Part shown: positions 1 through 7,028 of the stretch, piece by piece | Numbering within the stretch: position 1 is the first letter of the stretch | Layout of the letters: each line of letters opens with the position of its first letter | Origin: Paracoccaceae bacterium | Lineage (GTDB): Bacteria; Pseudomonadota; Alphaproteobacteria; Rhodobacterales; Rhodobacteraceae | DNA: 8,605 bases | NCBI GenBank assembly: GCA_007134405.1 | Contig: SLKW01000058.1 | Location: forward strand, 1 to 8,605 | Direction: 5' to 3' | The notes under the pieces: model-generated | Seen by the model: only the letters and a program-made list of their open reading frames with translations | The model's database searches: none | What the model was told of the DNA's origin: nothing | Made by a program: the position numbers and the translations under genes

Positions 1-14
1 ACTCATCAGGGCCA

Positions 15-35
15 GTGGCATCCCGAAGATGCCAC
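15..35. other. Perfect 8-bp hairpin upstream of the BrkB-family gene
   Basis: GTGGCATC (15-22) and GATGCCAC (28-35) are perfect inverted repeats around a 5-nt loop. Read on the minus strand the loop is TTCGG, a type that makes stable RNA hairpins. No T-run follows on either strand, so it is not a textbook intrinsic terminator. It could instead be a terminator-like structure of a neighbouring transcript or an operator. The rest of 1..238 shows no recognisable gene. A stop-free + frame runs from the window edge to the TGA at 223-225, but its product is not recognised. Confidence 0.3.
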
Positions 36-238
36 GCAAACAAGCCGAACAGACGACTGTGCTGACGCAGACACCGCAAAATCACAAGAAAAGCTCTTGC
101 AAAGCAGGGGCCATCCACAGACGCCTTTCGAACTGAGAAGAATGCCGCGGCGCGGCTTCGCCGAAACGGTCGTTTATGCAAGGCGCAGCGAAAACGACCA
201 GCCTTACCGCAGCACGATTTCCTGATATGAAAGAGCGG

Positions 239-1597
239 ATGACCGATCGCCGCCGTCAGATGATGCACCGACTTTCGGATCGCGTGCCAAGATTCATCGT
301 CGATTTGATGAGTTTCATCCTCTATGCGGCGCGGCGATTCAACGCCGACGGCATGGCCCTTTCAGCTGGCGCGCTGACCTTTTCGACACTGCTTGCCCTT
401 GTCCCGCTGATGGTGATCGCGTTCGCGATCCTGTCGGGATTCGCCACTTTCGATCCGGCGAGGGATCGGATGGAAGCGCTGTTTCTTGACATCTTCGTGC
501 CCGAGGTCGGGGCCGAGGTCGGCAACTATCTCACCGAGTTCTCGCGCAATGCCGCCAACTTGACCGCGTTCGGGATTGTTGCGTTGGCGATAACCGCCGT
601 CATGCTTTTATGGACCATCGAAGCCACGCTGAACCAGATCTGGCGAGTCGACAAGCCGCGTTCGATGGGCGTTCGGGTGCTGACGTATTGGACGGTCCTG
701 ACGCTTGGCCCGCTCCTGCTGGGCGCGAGTTTTGTCCTGACAAGCGGTACCTTCACAACGCTGACGCAGTGGGCACGTGAGGCTGTGGGACTGGAACAGA
801 CTGAGCGGGCGCTTCCGACTCTCGGCATGTTTTTTGCTTTTGCGACCCAATCCCTGACGCTTATGCTCCTGTTCAAGATCGTTCCCGCACGTCCGGTTCG
901 GCTCCGCGACGCAGCAGTCGGCGGCGTCGTCGGAAGTGTTGGGGTTCAGTTGCTTCGTTGGGGGTTCGACGCCTTTTTGGCTCGCGGCTCGACCTATGAG
1001 ACGGTCTATGGCACGATGGCAATCCTGCCAATCTTTCTGTTCTGGCTCTATCTGTCCTGGATCGTCGTCATCCTGGGTGCCTTGATCGCGGCCTCCTTGC
1101 CGGATTGGTGGATGACGCGAAAGGCGATGCACGATCAGAGGTTTGCCCCATCCCAGAAGCTCGAGGTGGCAGTGGCCATTCTTTCGATTCTTGCGCGCCA
1201 CGCGCGAAATGGCGAGACTGCTTCGCATGAGCAATTGCAGGGTACCGCGCCGCTCGACAGCCGGGACGAACTGTTCGAGGGTCTACGCACCTCCGGCTAT
1301 ATTGTCGTTACCGAGGATGAACGGGTCAGTCTGGTGCGTGACCTTCACTGCACAAGCGTCGGCGAGTTGGCGCGGGATCTGGGGCTTTCGTTGGGAGCCT
1401 GTACTTCACACGAGTTATCCAGCCACCGTTGCGCCGAAAAATCGTCGGCGTCTTGCGAAGTGACCCGCATGTTGCGGGATCTTTATGACGCAGAAGACGC
1501 CATTCTCGCGCGATCCTTGAATGACCTGATCTTTCCGGCCTCGTCATCGAGCACCGGCGCCGCGCAGCTATCTCTCCGGAGCGACGCCAGGAGCTGA
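239..1597 (+). CDS. YihY/BrkB family inner-membrane protein
   Basis: This is a polytopic inner-membrane protein of the YihY/virulence factor BrkB family, once misnamed RNase BN. Its molecular function is not settled, and transport or envelope roles have been suggested. With ATG at 239 it has 452 aa. About six membrane segments span residues 15-290. Family signatures are LTFSTLLALVPLM (46-58), TLNQIW (130-135) and YGTMAILPIFLFWLYLSW (257-274). Residues 305-370 resemble the winged-helix-like cytosolic tail of longer family members. The last ~80 residues are Cys- and Ser-rich and unrecognised. The start is uncertain: the frame is open from ATG 176 and also has ATG at 227. I prefer 239 because AAAGAG lies just upstream, although the spacing is short. 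The 3' end overlaps the convergent antiporter gene by 30 bp. Base composition looks less GC-rich than in the neighbouring operon. Confidence 0.85.
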   Translation: MTDRRRQMMHRLSDRVPRFIVDLMSFILYAARRFNADGMALSAGALTFSTLLALVPLMVIAFAILSGFATFDPARDRMEALFLDIFVPEVGAEVGNYLTEFSRNAANLTAFGIVALAITAVMLLWTIEATLNQIWRVDKPRSMGVRVLTYWTVLTLGPLLLGASFVLTSGTFTTLTQWAREAVGLEQTERALPTLGMFFAFATQSLTLMLLFKIVPARPVRLRDAAVGGVVGSVGVQLLRWGFDAFLARGSTYETVYGTMAILPIFLFWLYLSWIVVILGALIAASLPDWWMTRKAMHDQRFAPSQKLEVAVAILSILARHARNGETASHEQLQGTAPLDSRDELFEGLRTSGYIVVTEDERVSLVRDLHCTSVGELARDLGLSLGACTSHELSSHRCAEKSSASCEVTRMLRDLYDAEDAILARSLNDLIFPASSSSTGAAQLSLRSDARS

Positions 1598-4120
1598 TCC
1601 AGGCTCAGGCTGAAGTTCGGGTTGCTTGAGGTCGAGCATCGCGACGTCGATCCCGCGTTTTGCCGCGCTCTCCAGAACCGCGTCGCGCAGTGCGAGGTTA
1701 CGGTGCAGAAGACGGCGGAAACGAGCCTCGTCGAGGACCAGAAGCGCCGAGTGGCTGAGTGCGGTGACCTGGGTACGCCGTGTCTGGCGGCTGAGCAGCG
1801 CCAATTGGCCGAACATTTCGCCGCGACCGAGCCTTTGCTTCTGGCCGGCGACTTCGACCTCGACCGCGCCGGAAGCGATGAAGCAGACTTCGCGCGGGAT
1901 GTCGCCCTTGCGCAACAGCACCTCACCTGGCTGCGCGTAGCGCGTCCTGAGCGCGCGTGCCAGCCTGTTGCGGGCGTCGTCATCCATCGCGGAAAACAGC
2001 GGAAACTGTCGTACCAACTCGCTCTTCTGCACGGCCAGGTCCAGCGCCGGTCGAGTTTCGGCCAATGTGCGTCTTGCGGCGATCTGCTGCTTGAGCGTGG
2101 TGTAGAGTTCGCGCCCGATCAGACCGTCCTGATAGAGTACATCGTATTCGCGTTCCTCGAACCGCAGCGAGGTGCGACGCAGGAAGCGGCGCTCGACCTC
2201 TTCGGCGTAGCCGGGATATTGCAGCCGCATTCCGTCGAGCGCGGACTGCGTCTCGTCCTCGCGGCGCTTGAGGAGCTCGTGCAGAAGATCGGCGACACGG
2301 CGGCCGTGGATGCGGCGGATCTTGGTGTCGATATAGGCATGCAGGTCGCGCAGGATCAAACGCTGGTTGAGCAGGATCTCGAACCGGTCTGCGGTCAACC
2401 TTGAAAGCAATCGGGACAGGCCCAGACGATTGTGCAGAAGGACGGCGAACCGGTACCAGCGCCCGCGCCCAAGGCTCAGGCGGCCGGTGGCGCGGTATTC
2501 GTTACGCCCGCCCGACCGCGTGCGTTCGATCAGCCGGTCAGCGTCCGAGATCATCTGGTCGGCCAGCCTGGCCGATATCAGCTGTTCACGAAACGCCTCG
2601 AGGATCATGTCCCGCTCACGCCCGGCCAGCGCCACAAGACCGAGCGTGATACGGTCGCGGTCAGGGATTTCACCTTCGCCCTCGGCCGTCTCCATTGCGC
2701 GGTCCAGACGTTCGGCAAACCGCTTCGCCTCGGTTCGTACGATCTCGCGCGTCAGTTCGTGGCGCTTGGCGGTATTCGACATCTCCTCGCGGACGTTCTC
2801 CAACGCGACCGCAATCACCTGGTTCGACAGTGCCCGGTCGAGCGGCGCCAGCTTGGCGAGGCCGAGCATGCTGATCAGCCAGCGCAAGGTGGTGCCCTGC
2901 ACCAGGAGCGTGAAGAGCGTGAAGCCGGTCGCGAGGATGCCGACCTCGCGCTTGATGTCGACGGTCACGCGTAGGTTCTCGGTCACCGCCAGGGCCAGCG
3001 CCAGTGTAACCGCGCCGCGCAAGCCTCCCCAGAGGATCGCGACCCGGTAGGGGTTTTCGACGCGCGGCGAGAGCCGCATCGCCGTCAGAAGCGGTAGTAC
3101 CCCCCAGAGCATGAACATCCGCGCCGCCAGGGCCGCGACGACGACGACGCCGACAAGAAACAGGTCGTAGAGTTGCACGTCACCGAGAAGGCGCGGGATC
3201 AAGAGCGCAGCGAGAAGGAAGATGAGCGCCCCTGCCCAGTGCGCCAGCACGTTCCAGACCTCGCGCAAGTAGGCCCATCCGCCGGGCGAGAGCCGCCCCG
3301 GCGCCATGAAGTTCAGGGTCATCCCCGCGACCACCACCGCAATCACACCCGACACCCCCAGGGCGCGGTCAGCGACCAGATAGGTGACATAGGGAAGCGC
3401 CACGCTGAGCGAGATCTGTGCCAGTGGAAAGCGGCCCAGCCACGTGAAAACCGGCATGCAGGCGCGGGCCAGAATCCAGCCCGTTCCGATCCCGCCAAAA
3501 ATCAGCACCGGGAACTCGACCAATGCGTCGCCAAGGGTCGGGTTTGGCACTCCAAGCATGACGTAGGTCAGGAAGAAGCCAAAAAGCGCGATGGCGGCCG
3601 CGTCGTTGAGAAGACTTTCGCCCTCGACGATTCGGGCCAGGCGCTGCGGCGCCGCGATGTTGCGGAAAATCGAGACCACCGCGGACGGATCTGTTGTGGC
3701 GACGATCGCGCCGAGAAGAAAACAGGCGACCAGCGGCAGCGTAGTGAAAGGCGTCAGCGCAAAGCCGATGACGAAGGTCGCAACCACCACCGCGAGCACC
3801 GCCATCACCAGGATCGGCACCCAATCGTCGGCCATGCGCCGCAGGTTCAGCCCCAGTGCGACCTGAAACAACAGCGTCGGCAACAGAACATACAGAAAGA
3901 CGTTGGCGCGGATGCCGAATTCGAAGCCCTCGATCGCGAGCGGCAGATCGAGGAAGTTGCGCCCTTGATCGACGAGGTAGATGGCCCCGGTGCCGATCAG
4001 CGTGCCGAGGATCGCCAGCACCACCGTGTAAGGCAGGCGCGACCGGTCAGCCAGCGGTTCACTCAGGCTGATGACGATGAAAAGCGCGGCGACTATGCCG
4101 ACCAGCGTGATCACATCCAT
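1568..4120 (-). CDS. CPA1/NhaP-type cation:proton antiporter with C-terminal cNMP-binding-like domain
   Basis: This 850-aa protein exchanges Na+ or K+ for H+ across the inner membrane; the ion is inferred from family. Residues 1-420 form the Na+/H+ exchanger domain with 11-13 membrane segments. TDP (143-145), EGESLLND (166-173, with the ion-binding Asn172-Asp173 pair) and WGGLRGAVTLALAL (364-377, with conserved Arg368) mark it as CPA1/NhaP. Residues 425-700 are a long, charged, helical cytosolic linker. Residues about 703-815 match a cyclic-nucleotide-binding fold: GD..REVCFIASGAVEVEV, then FGQLALLSRQTRRTQV. In classical cAMP sites the fourth-from-left Gln772 would be Glu; the Arg is kept (Arg782). 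The arrangement recalls plant SOS1 and sperm-type NHE. The start is ATG 4120, where the hydrophobic first helix begins; the frame extends upstream to 4183 without a family-like sequence. It lies 89 bp downstream of the PII-like gene on the same strand, probably in the same operon. Confidence 0.92.
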   Translation of the reverse strand: MDVITLVGIVAALFIVISLSEPLADRSRLPYTVVLAILGTLIGTGAIYLVDQGRNFLDLPLAIEGFEFGIRANVFLYVLLPTLLFQVALGLNLRRMADDWVPILVMAVLAVVVATFVIGFALTPFTTLPLVACFLLGAIVATTDPSAVVSIFRNIAAPQRLARIVEGESLLNDAAAIALFGFFLTYVMLGVPNPTLGDALVEFPVLIFGGIGTGWILARACMPVFTWLGRFPLAQISLSVALPYVTYLVADRALGVSGVIAVVVAGMTLNFMAPGRLSPGGWAYLREVWNVLAHWAGALIFLLAALLIPRLLGDVQLYDLFLVGVVVVAALAARMFMLWGVLPLLTAMRLSPRVENPYRVAILWGGLRGAVTLALALAVTENLRVTVDIKREVGILATGFTLFTLLVQGTTLRWLISMLGLAKLAPLDRALSNQVIAVALENVREEMSNTAKRHELTREIVRTEAKRFAERLDRAMETAEGEGEIPDRDRITLGLVALAGRERDMILEAFREQLISARLADQMISDADRLIERTRSGGRNEYRATGRLSLGRGRWYRFAVLLHNRLGLSRLLSRLTADRFEILLNQRLILRDLHAYIDTKIRRIHGRRVADLLHELLKRREDETQSALDGMRLQYPGYAEEVERRFLRRTSLRFEEREYDVLYQDGLIGRELYTTLKQQIAARRTLAETRPALDLAVQKSELVRQFPLFSAMDDDARNRLARALRTRYAQPGEVLLRKGDIPREVCFIASGAVEVEVAGQKQRLGRGEMFGQLALLSRQTRRTQVTALSHSALLVLDEARFRRLLHRNLALRDAVLESAAKRGIDVAMLDLKQPELQPEPGSAPGVAPER

Positions 4121-4209
4121 ATGGTGTCTGATAGCCACCGGCCGCGCGAGGGTAAATCCGCCACCCGCCGGGAATCGCCGCAAAAACGCCGCGACACAAG
4201 GCGTGGTAT

Positions 4210-4563
4210 TCAGTCCCCAGGCCGGTTCCGGTCCTTTTCGAGCGCTTGCATCTGCCGCCGTAGGCCGATGGCGTCTTCGACGTCGATCTGGCAGGCGATA
4301 CCTGCGCCGCGCTCCTCCTCAAACCGGCCGACGGCGGCGATCCGCCGCAGTACCTCGGGCGCGAGATGTTCCTCGACCAGCCAGAAGCCGAGGTTGCGGT
4401 GCGAGGCCAGGTCAAGCCCGAGGAAGGTGCGTTCGGGTTCCAGCCCCTCGCCGCGGGCCGAGGTGATGACGGTCGACCCCGTCGCGCCGGCCGCGCGCGC
4501 GGCCTTCAACACGTCTTCCAGCCGCGCATCCGGCAGAAAGGCGATGATCAGCTTGAACTTCAT
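4210..4563 (-). CDS. PII-like signalling protein, partner of the DUF1538 pair
   Basis: This small cytosolic 117-aa protein has the length and pattern of the PII/GlnB fold: KFKLIIAFLPDARLEDVLKAARAAGATG (3-29) followed by TVITSARGEG (31-40) matches β1-α1-β2, and ACQIDVEDAIGLR (90-102) matches the last strand region. PII proteins form trimers that bind ATP/ADP and 2-oxoglutarate or other ligands, and block or release target transporters. The T-loop region (about 41-57) is shorter than in GlnB/GlnK and has no tyrosine, so classical uridylylation is not possible. The B-loop area (VGRFEEERGAGI, 78-89) also departs from the TGxxGDGKI consensus. This points to a PII-like rather than nitrogen-specific regulator. 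Its ATG overlaps the stop of the second DUF1538 gene (ATGA, 4563-4560), with AAGG just upstream, so it should be translationally coupled to the membrane pair. That suggests it regulates them. Confidence 0.82.
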   Translation of the reverse strand: MKFKLIIAFLPDARLEDVLKAARAAGATGSTVITSARGEGLEPERTFLGLDLASHRNLGFWLVEEHLAPEVLRRIAAVGRFEEERGAGIACQIDVEDAIGLRRQMQALEKDRNRPGD

Positions 4564-5339
4564 GGGCCTTCCCCCTGTGTTTCGGAAGTATCCAGGTTTG
4601 TGTCCGACGGGGCGCGCCGCAGGCGCGCCTCGATCAAGGCAATGCCAAGGACTGTCACGGCCGAGCCGATCATGGCCAGCACGATCAGCCCGAAGCCATC
4701 GGCCAGCGCAGTGCGTTCGGGTAAGGTGTCGGCCACCGCGACCCCATAGGCGGCGATCATGGGCACGGTGACGACCGATGTGGCGACGGCGCCGCTGTCG
4801 AAGGCGAGCGGGACGAGGGCGCGCGGCGCGGCCAGTGCCAGGGCCGCCGCCAGCAGCACCAGCGGCGCCAGCACCAGGCCAAACGGAATGCCGAGGGTCA
4901 GCCGCAGCACCCCGAGCCCCAGCCCCAACCCGATACCCGTGGCGACGGCGCCGCGTAGCGCCATGGGCCGCACGGCGCCTCCCGAGAGGTCGCGTACCCG
5001 GTCTGCTGTCGCCGCCAGCGTCGGCTCGATCAGAGCCGCCGCTCCACCAAGCGCCACTGCAAAGCCGACAAGCGCGGTAAACGAGATCGCATCGCCCCGC
5101 AGGACCGTCCGTTCACTGAGTGCCATCGCCAGCTCGGAGCCGAGCGGCAGAAGCGTCCCCTCGAGCCCGATGCGAAACAGCGTGAGCCCTGCGGCGAGGT
5201 GCAGGGCCCCGATGAGCGTGCGCCGGGCAATGGTCCGGTCCGCTCGCAGGAAGCGCGCCCAGAAGAAGCCGAGGATCACCACGATCGGCGCGAGATCGAT
5301 CGCCGTCTGCACCAAGCCGCGCTGAAGGGTCTCCAGCAT
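4560..5339 (-). CDS. DUF1538 family membrane protein, second subunit
   Basis: This 259-aa polytopic membrane protein belongs to DUF1538. Paired DUF1538 proteins from Halomonas have, as I recall, been reported to act together as a Na+(Li+,K+)/H+ antiporter; here transport of monovalent cations is inferred. About six to seven membrane segments are visible. Motifs shared with the upstream paralogue are GLE..LLPLG (58-67), IEPTLAA (104-110, Glu105), FDSGAVATS (180-188, Asp181) and DGFG (214-217). Buried Glu and Asp in such short motifs are candidates for ion or proton binding. The hydrophilic C-terminal tail (about 238-259) could meet a cytosolic partner. The start is ATG 5339, which has GGGAG six bases upstream and is one base after the TGA of the first subunit (TGAGATG). 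The longer frame to 5405 would overlap the upstream gene and encodes a Cys/Arg-rich, non-family stretch. Its stop overlaps the PII-like start. Confidence 0.88.
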   Translation of the reverse strand: MLETLQRGLVQTAIDLAPIVVILGFFWARFLRADRTIARRTLIGALHLAAGLTLFRIGLEGTLLPLGSELAMALSERTVLRGDAISFTALVGFAVALGGAAALIEPTLAATADRVRDLSGGAVRPMALRGAVATGIGLGLGLGVLRLTLGIPFGLVLAPLVLLAAALALAAPRALVPLAFDSGAVATSVVTVPMIAAYGVAVADTLPERTALADGFGLIVLAMIGSAVTVLGIALIEARLRRAPSDTNLDTSETQGEGP

Positions 5340-5340
5340 C

Positions 5341-6084
5341 TCAGTCTCCCGGCACGAGCAGGAAGGCCGCACCCAGAAGCAGCAACATCGGCGCGAGGCT
5401 TGCAAGCACCACCATACCGAATCCGTCCATCAGCGGATTGCGGCTGCGCAACACGCCAGCGAGCCCGATACCGAGCGCAAGCATCAGCGGAATGTTGATG
5501 GCAGATGTGGCGGCTGTGCCTGCGTCCAGTGCGATCGCCACAAAGGGCGCATCCGAGACCAGAGTGACCAACGCGATCACCCCATAACCCGGCAGCACCA
5601 GCCAGATCAGTGGCCAGCCCCTGAGGATGCGCCAGACGCCGAGCATCAGCGCCAGCCCCAGCCCGACCGCCACCCCGTAGCGGATCTGCGCCGCCAAGGC
5701 GGTCAATTGCGCCTCGCGCGCCGGAAAGTCCGGATCGCCCACCATTGCTTCGGCCGCTTTCGTCGCGACGGCCGCCAGTGCCGGTTCGGCCGCGGTGCTG
5801 CCGAAGCCGAGCGCAAAGGCAAAGCCCATCAGCCAGGCCGGGTGACCGCGCCGCGTCATTGTGTCGACCAGCGCCTCACCAATGGGGAAGAGGCTCATCT
5901 CCAGCCCGCGGACGAAAAGCGTCAGTCCGACCAGCACCGCGACCAGCCCCAGAATCAGCGCGCCCGGATTCTCGGGCATCGCCCCCAGCACGAAGACCTT
6001 GAAGGCGCCGATAGTCACGAGGATCGGCAACATGTCACGCAGCGTCGCGACCAGTGCGGTCAGGAATGAGCGCAATTGGATCAT
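5341..6084 (-). CDS. DUF1538 family membrane protein, first subunit
   Basis: This 247-aa polytopic membrane protein is the first gene of the operon and a clear paralogue of the next gene. Shared motifs are RGLEMSLFPIG (59-69), AAEPALAAVA (98-107, Glu100), LDAGTAATS (186-194, Asp187) and MDGFG (219-223). Some bacteria carry the two DUF1538 units as one fused protein, which fits a heteromeric transporter here. It probably acts with the second subunit as a Na+/K+:H+ antiporter (family knowledge plus inference). The start ATG 6084 is chosen because the hydrophobic family region begins there. A frame reaching 6180 would run over the start of the divergent Usp gene and adds a stretch without family character. 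No clear Shine-Dalgarno precedes 6084; the perfect palindrome GCGTACGC (6086-6093) sits where one would be expected. Confidence 0.88.
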   Translation of the reverse strand: MIQLRSFLTALVATLRDMLPILVTIGAFKVFVLGAMPENPGALILGLVAVLVGLTLFVRGLEMSLFPIGEALVDTMTRRGHPAWLMGFAFALGFGSTAAEPALAAVATKAAEAMVGDPDFPAREAQLTALAAQIRYGVAVGLGLALMLGVWRILRGWPLIWLVLPGYGVIALVTLVSDAPFVAIALDAGTAATSAINIPLMLALGIGLAGVLRSRNPLMDGFGMVVLASLAPMLLLLGAAFLLVPGD

Positions 6085-6170
6085 GGCGTACGCTGTGTTG
6101 CGGGTTTCAAACGCATGCTCTGCCTGCAATACTGACAGGATATCGGAAAACAACCAAGAATCGCTCGGCC
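6085..6170. promoter_or_regulatory. Divergent intergenic region for the DUF1538/PII/antiporter operon and usp
   Basis: These 86 bp separate the divergent starts at 6084 (minus) and 6171 (plus), so they should hold promoters for both transcripts. It is the most AT-rich stretch nearby (for example GGAAAACAACCAAGAA, 6145-6160). Only weak sigma70-like boxes can be proposed, such as TTTCAA (6105-6110), 17 bp, then AATACT (6128-6133) towards usp. CCTG..CAGG (6124-6127 and 6136-6139) and the palindromes GCGTACGC, GCATGC and GATATC are possible binding-site elements, but none matches a regulator I can name. I see no FNR-type box. Confidence 0.45.
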
Positions 6171-7025
6171 ATGCTGACATCCCTGCTCGTTGCCTCCGAC
6201 CTGTCCACCCGCTCGAAGCCCGCAGTCTGGCGCGGCTTGCAGCTTGCGGACTCGACGCAGGCGCGGCTCGCCATCCTGCATGTGGTTGAAGACGATCAGC
6301 CCGAAGCCCGCATGCGCGAGGAGATGCGCAGCGCCGCAGCCTTCCTCGAGGAGCAGGCGACGGCGCTGGGGCGGCCGGCGCAGTGCGAAATAGTCACCCG
6401 GGCGGGCGACGCGTTCCGCGTGATCGGGGAGGAAGCAAAGGCGCGCGCGGCCGACCTGATCGTTCTGGGGGCGCATCGTCGGCAGTTTCTGCGCGACATC
6501 TTCATCGGCACCACGATCGAACGCGTGACCCGCACGGCCGCGTGCCCGGTGCTGATGGCGAACGCGAAGACCGGCGAGCGTTGGCGCCGTGTATTCATCG
6601 CCATCGACCTGTCGGAAACGTCGGGTCAGGCGGCCCGCGCCGCACTTGCTCTCGGCCTGCTCGACGACGCCGAGGTAACCTTTCTGCACGCCTATGCGCC
6701 GGTCACGCGGCATATGATGATCCACGCGGGCGTCGGCGAGGATCGCGTGCGCCAAGAAGCCGAACGCGAGTTTCAGGCGATCCGGCGCGAGGTTGCCGGC
6801 TTCATCCAAGGGCTGGGCCTCGGGGACATCGACTACGGCGCGCGCATCGTCGAAGGCACCGGCGCCACGGCGATCGCGGGCGTTGTCGAGCAGGCGAAGC
6901 CCGACCTGCTGGTGATCGGGACCCGTGGCCTTTCGGGCGTGAAGCGCCTGTTTCTTGGAAGCGTCGCGCAGGAACTTATGAGCAGTGTCGAGATCGACAT
7001 CCTCGCCGTACCCCCGAAGGCATGA
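6171..7025 (+). CDS. Universal stress protein with two tandem UspA domains
   Basis: This 284-aa cytosolic protein is made of two UspA (Rossmann-like) domains, residues 1-132 and 138-284. Tandem Usp proteins bind ATP or other nucleotides and modulate stress tolerance or partner proteins. Domain 2 has a complete ATP-binding signature G-2x-G-9x-G-S: Gly250, Gly253, Gly263, Ser264 in VIGTRGLSGVKRLFLGS. Domain 1 has Gly100 and Gly113-Thr114 in the right places, but Arg103 replaces the second glycine, so its nucleotide binding may be lost or changed. Each domain opens with the usual strand and acidic residue (LLVASDLS, 5-12; VFIAIDLSET, 141-150). ATG 6171 is chosen because the β1 strand starts three residues later; the open frame back to 6054 crosses the divergent gene. 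No good Shine-Dalgarno is seen. The divergent pairing with a cation-antiporter operon suggests shared stress regulation. Confidence 0.9.
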   Translation: MLTSLLVASDLSTRSKPAVWRGLQLADSTQARLAILHVVEDDQPEARMREEMRSAAAFLEEQATALGRPAQCEIVTRAGDAFRVIGEEAKARAADLIVLGAHRRQFLRDIFIGTTIERVTRTAACPVLMANAKTGERWRRVFIAIDLSETSGQAARAALALGLLDDAEVTFLHAYAPVTRHMMIHAGVGEDRVRQEAEREFQAIRREVAGFIQGLGLGDIDYGARIVEGTGATAIAGVVEQAKPDLLVIGTRGLSGVKRLFLGSVAQELMSSVEIDILAVPPKA

Positions 7026-7028
7026 CAG

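Noticed and set aside
1..225. Stop-free + frame entering from the left edge and ending two bases before ATG 227
   Set aside because: About 75 codons without a stop are not rare in GC-rich DNA, the product is polar and unrecognised, and no Shine-Dalgarno supports coupling to the BrkB-family gene. The left flank would decide.
1622..2404. A 260-codon open frame on the + strand
   Set aside because: It is antisense to the linker and cNMP-like domain of the antiporter and has no recognisable family.
3173..4771. A 532-codon open frame on the + strand
   Set aside because: It is antisense to the antiporter, PII-like and DUF1538 genes, its product is highly charged low-complexity sequence rich in Arg, Gln, Asp and His, and the opposite strand has clear families. 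Long shadows are common at this GC content.
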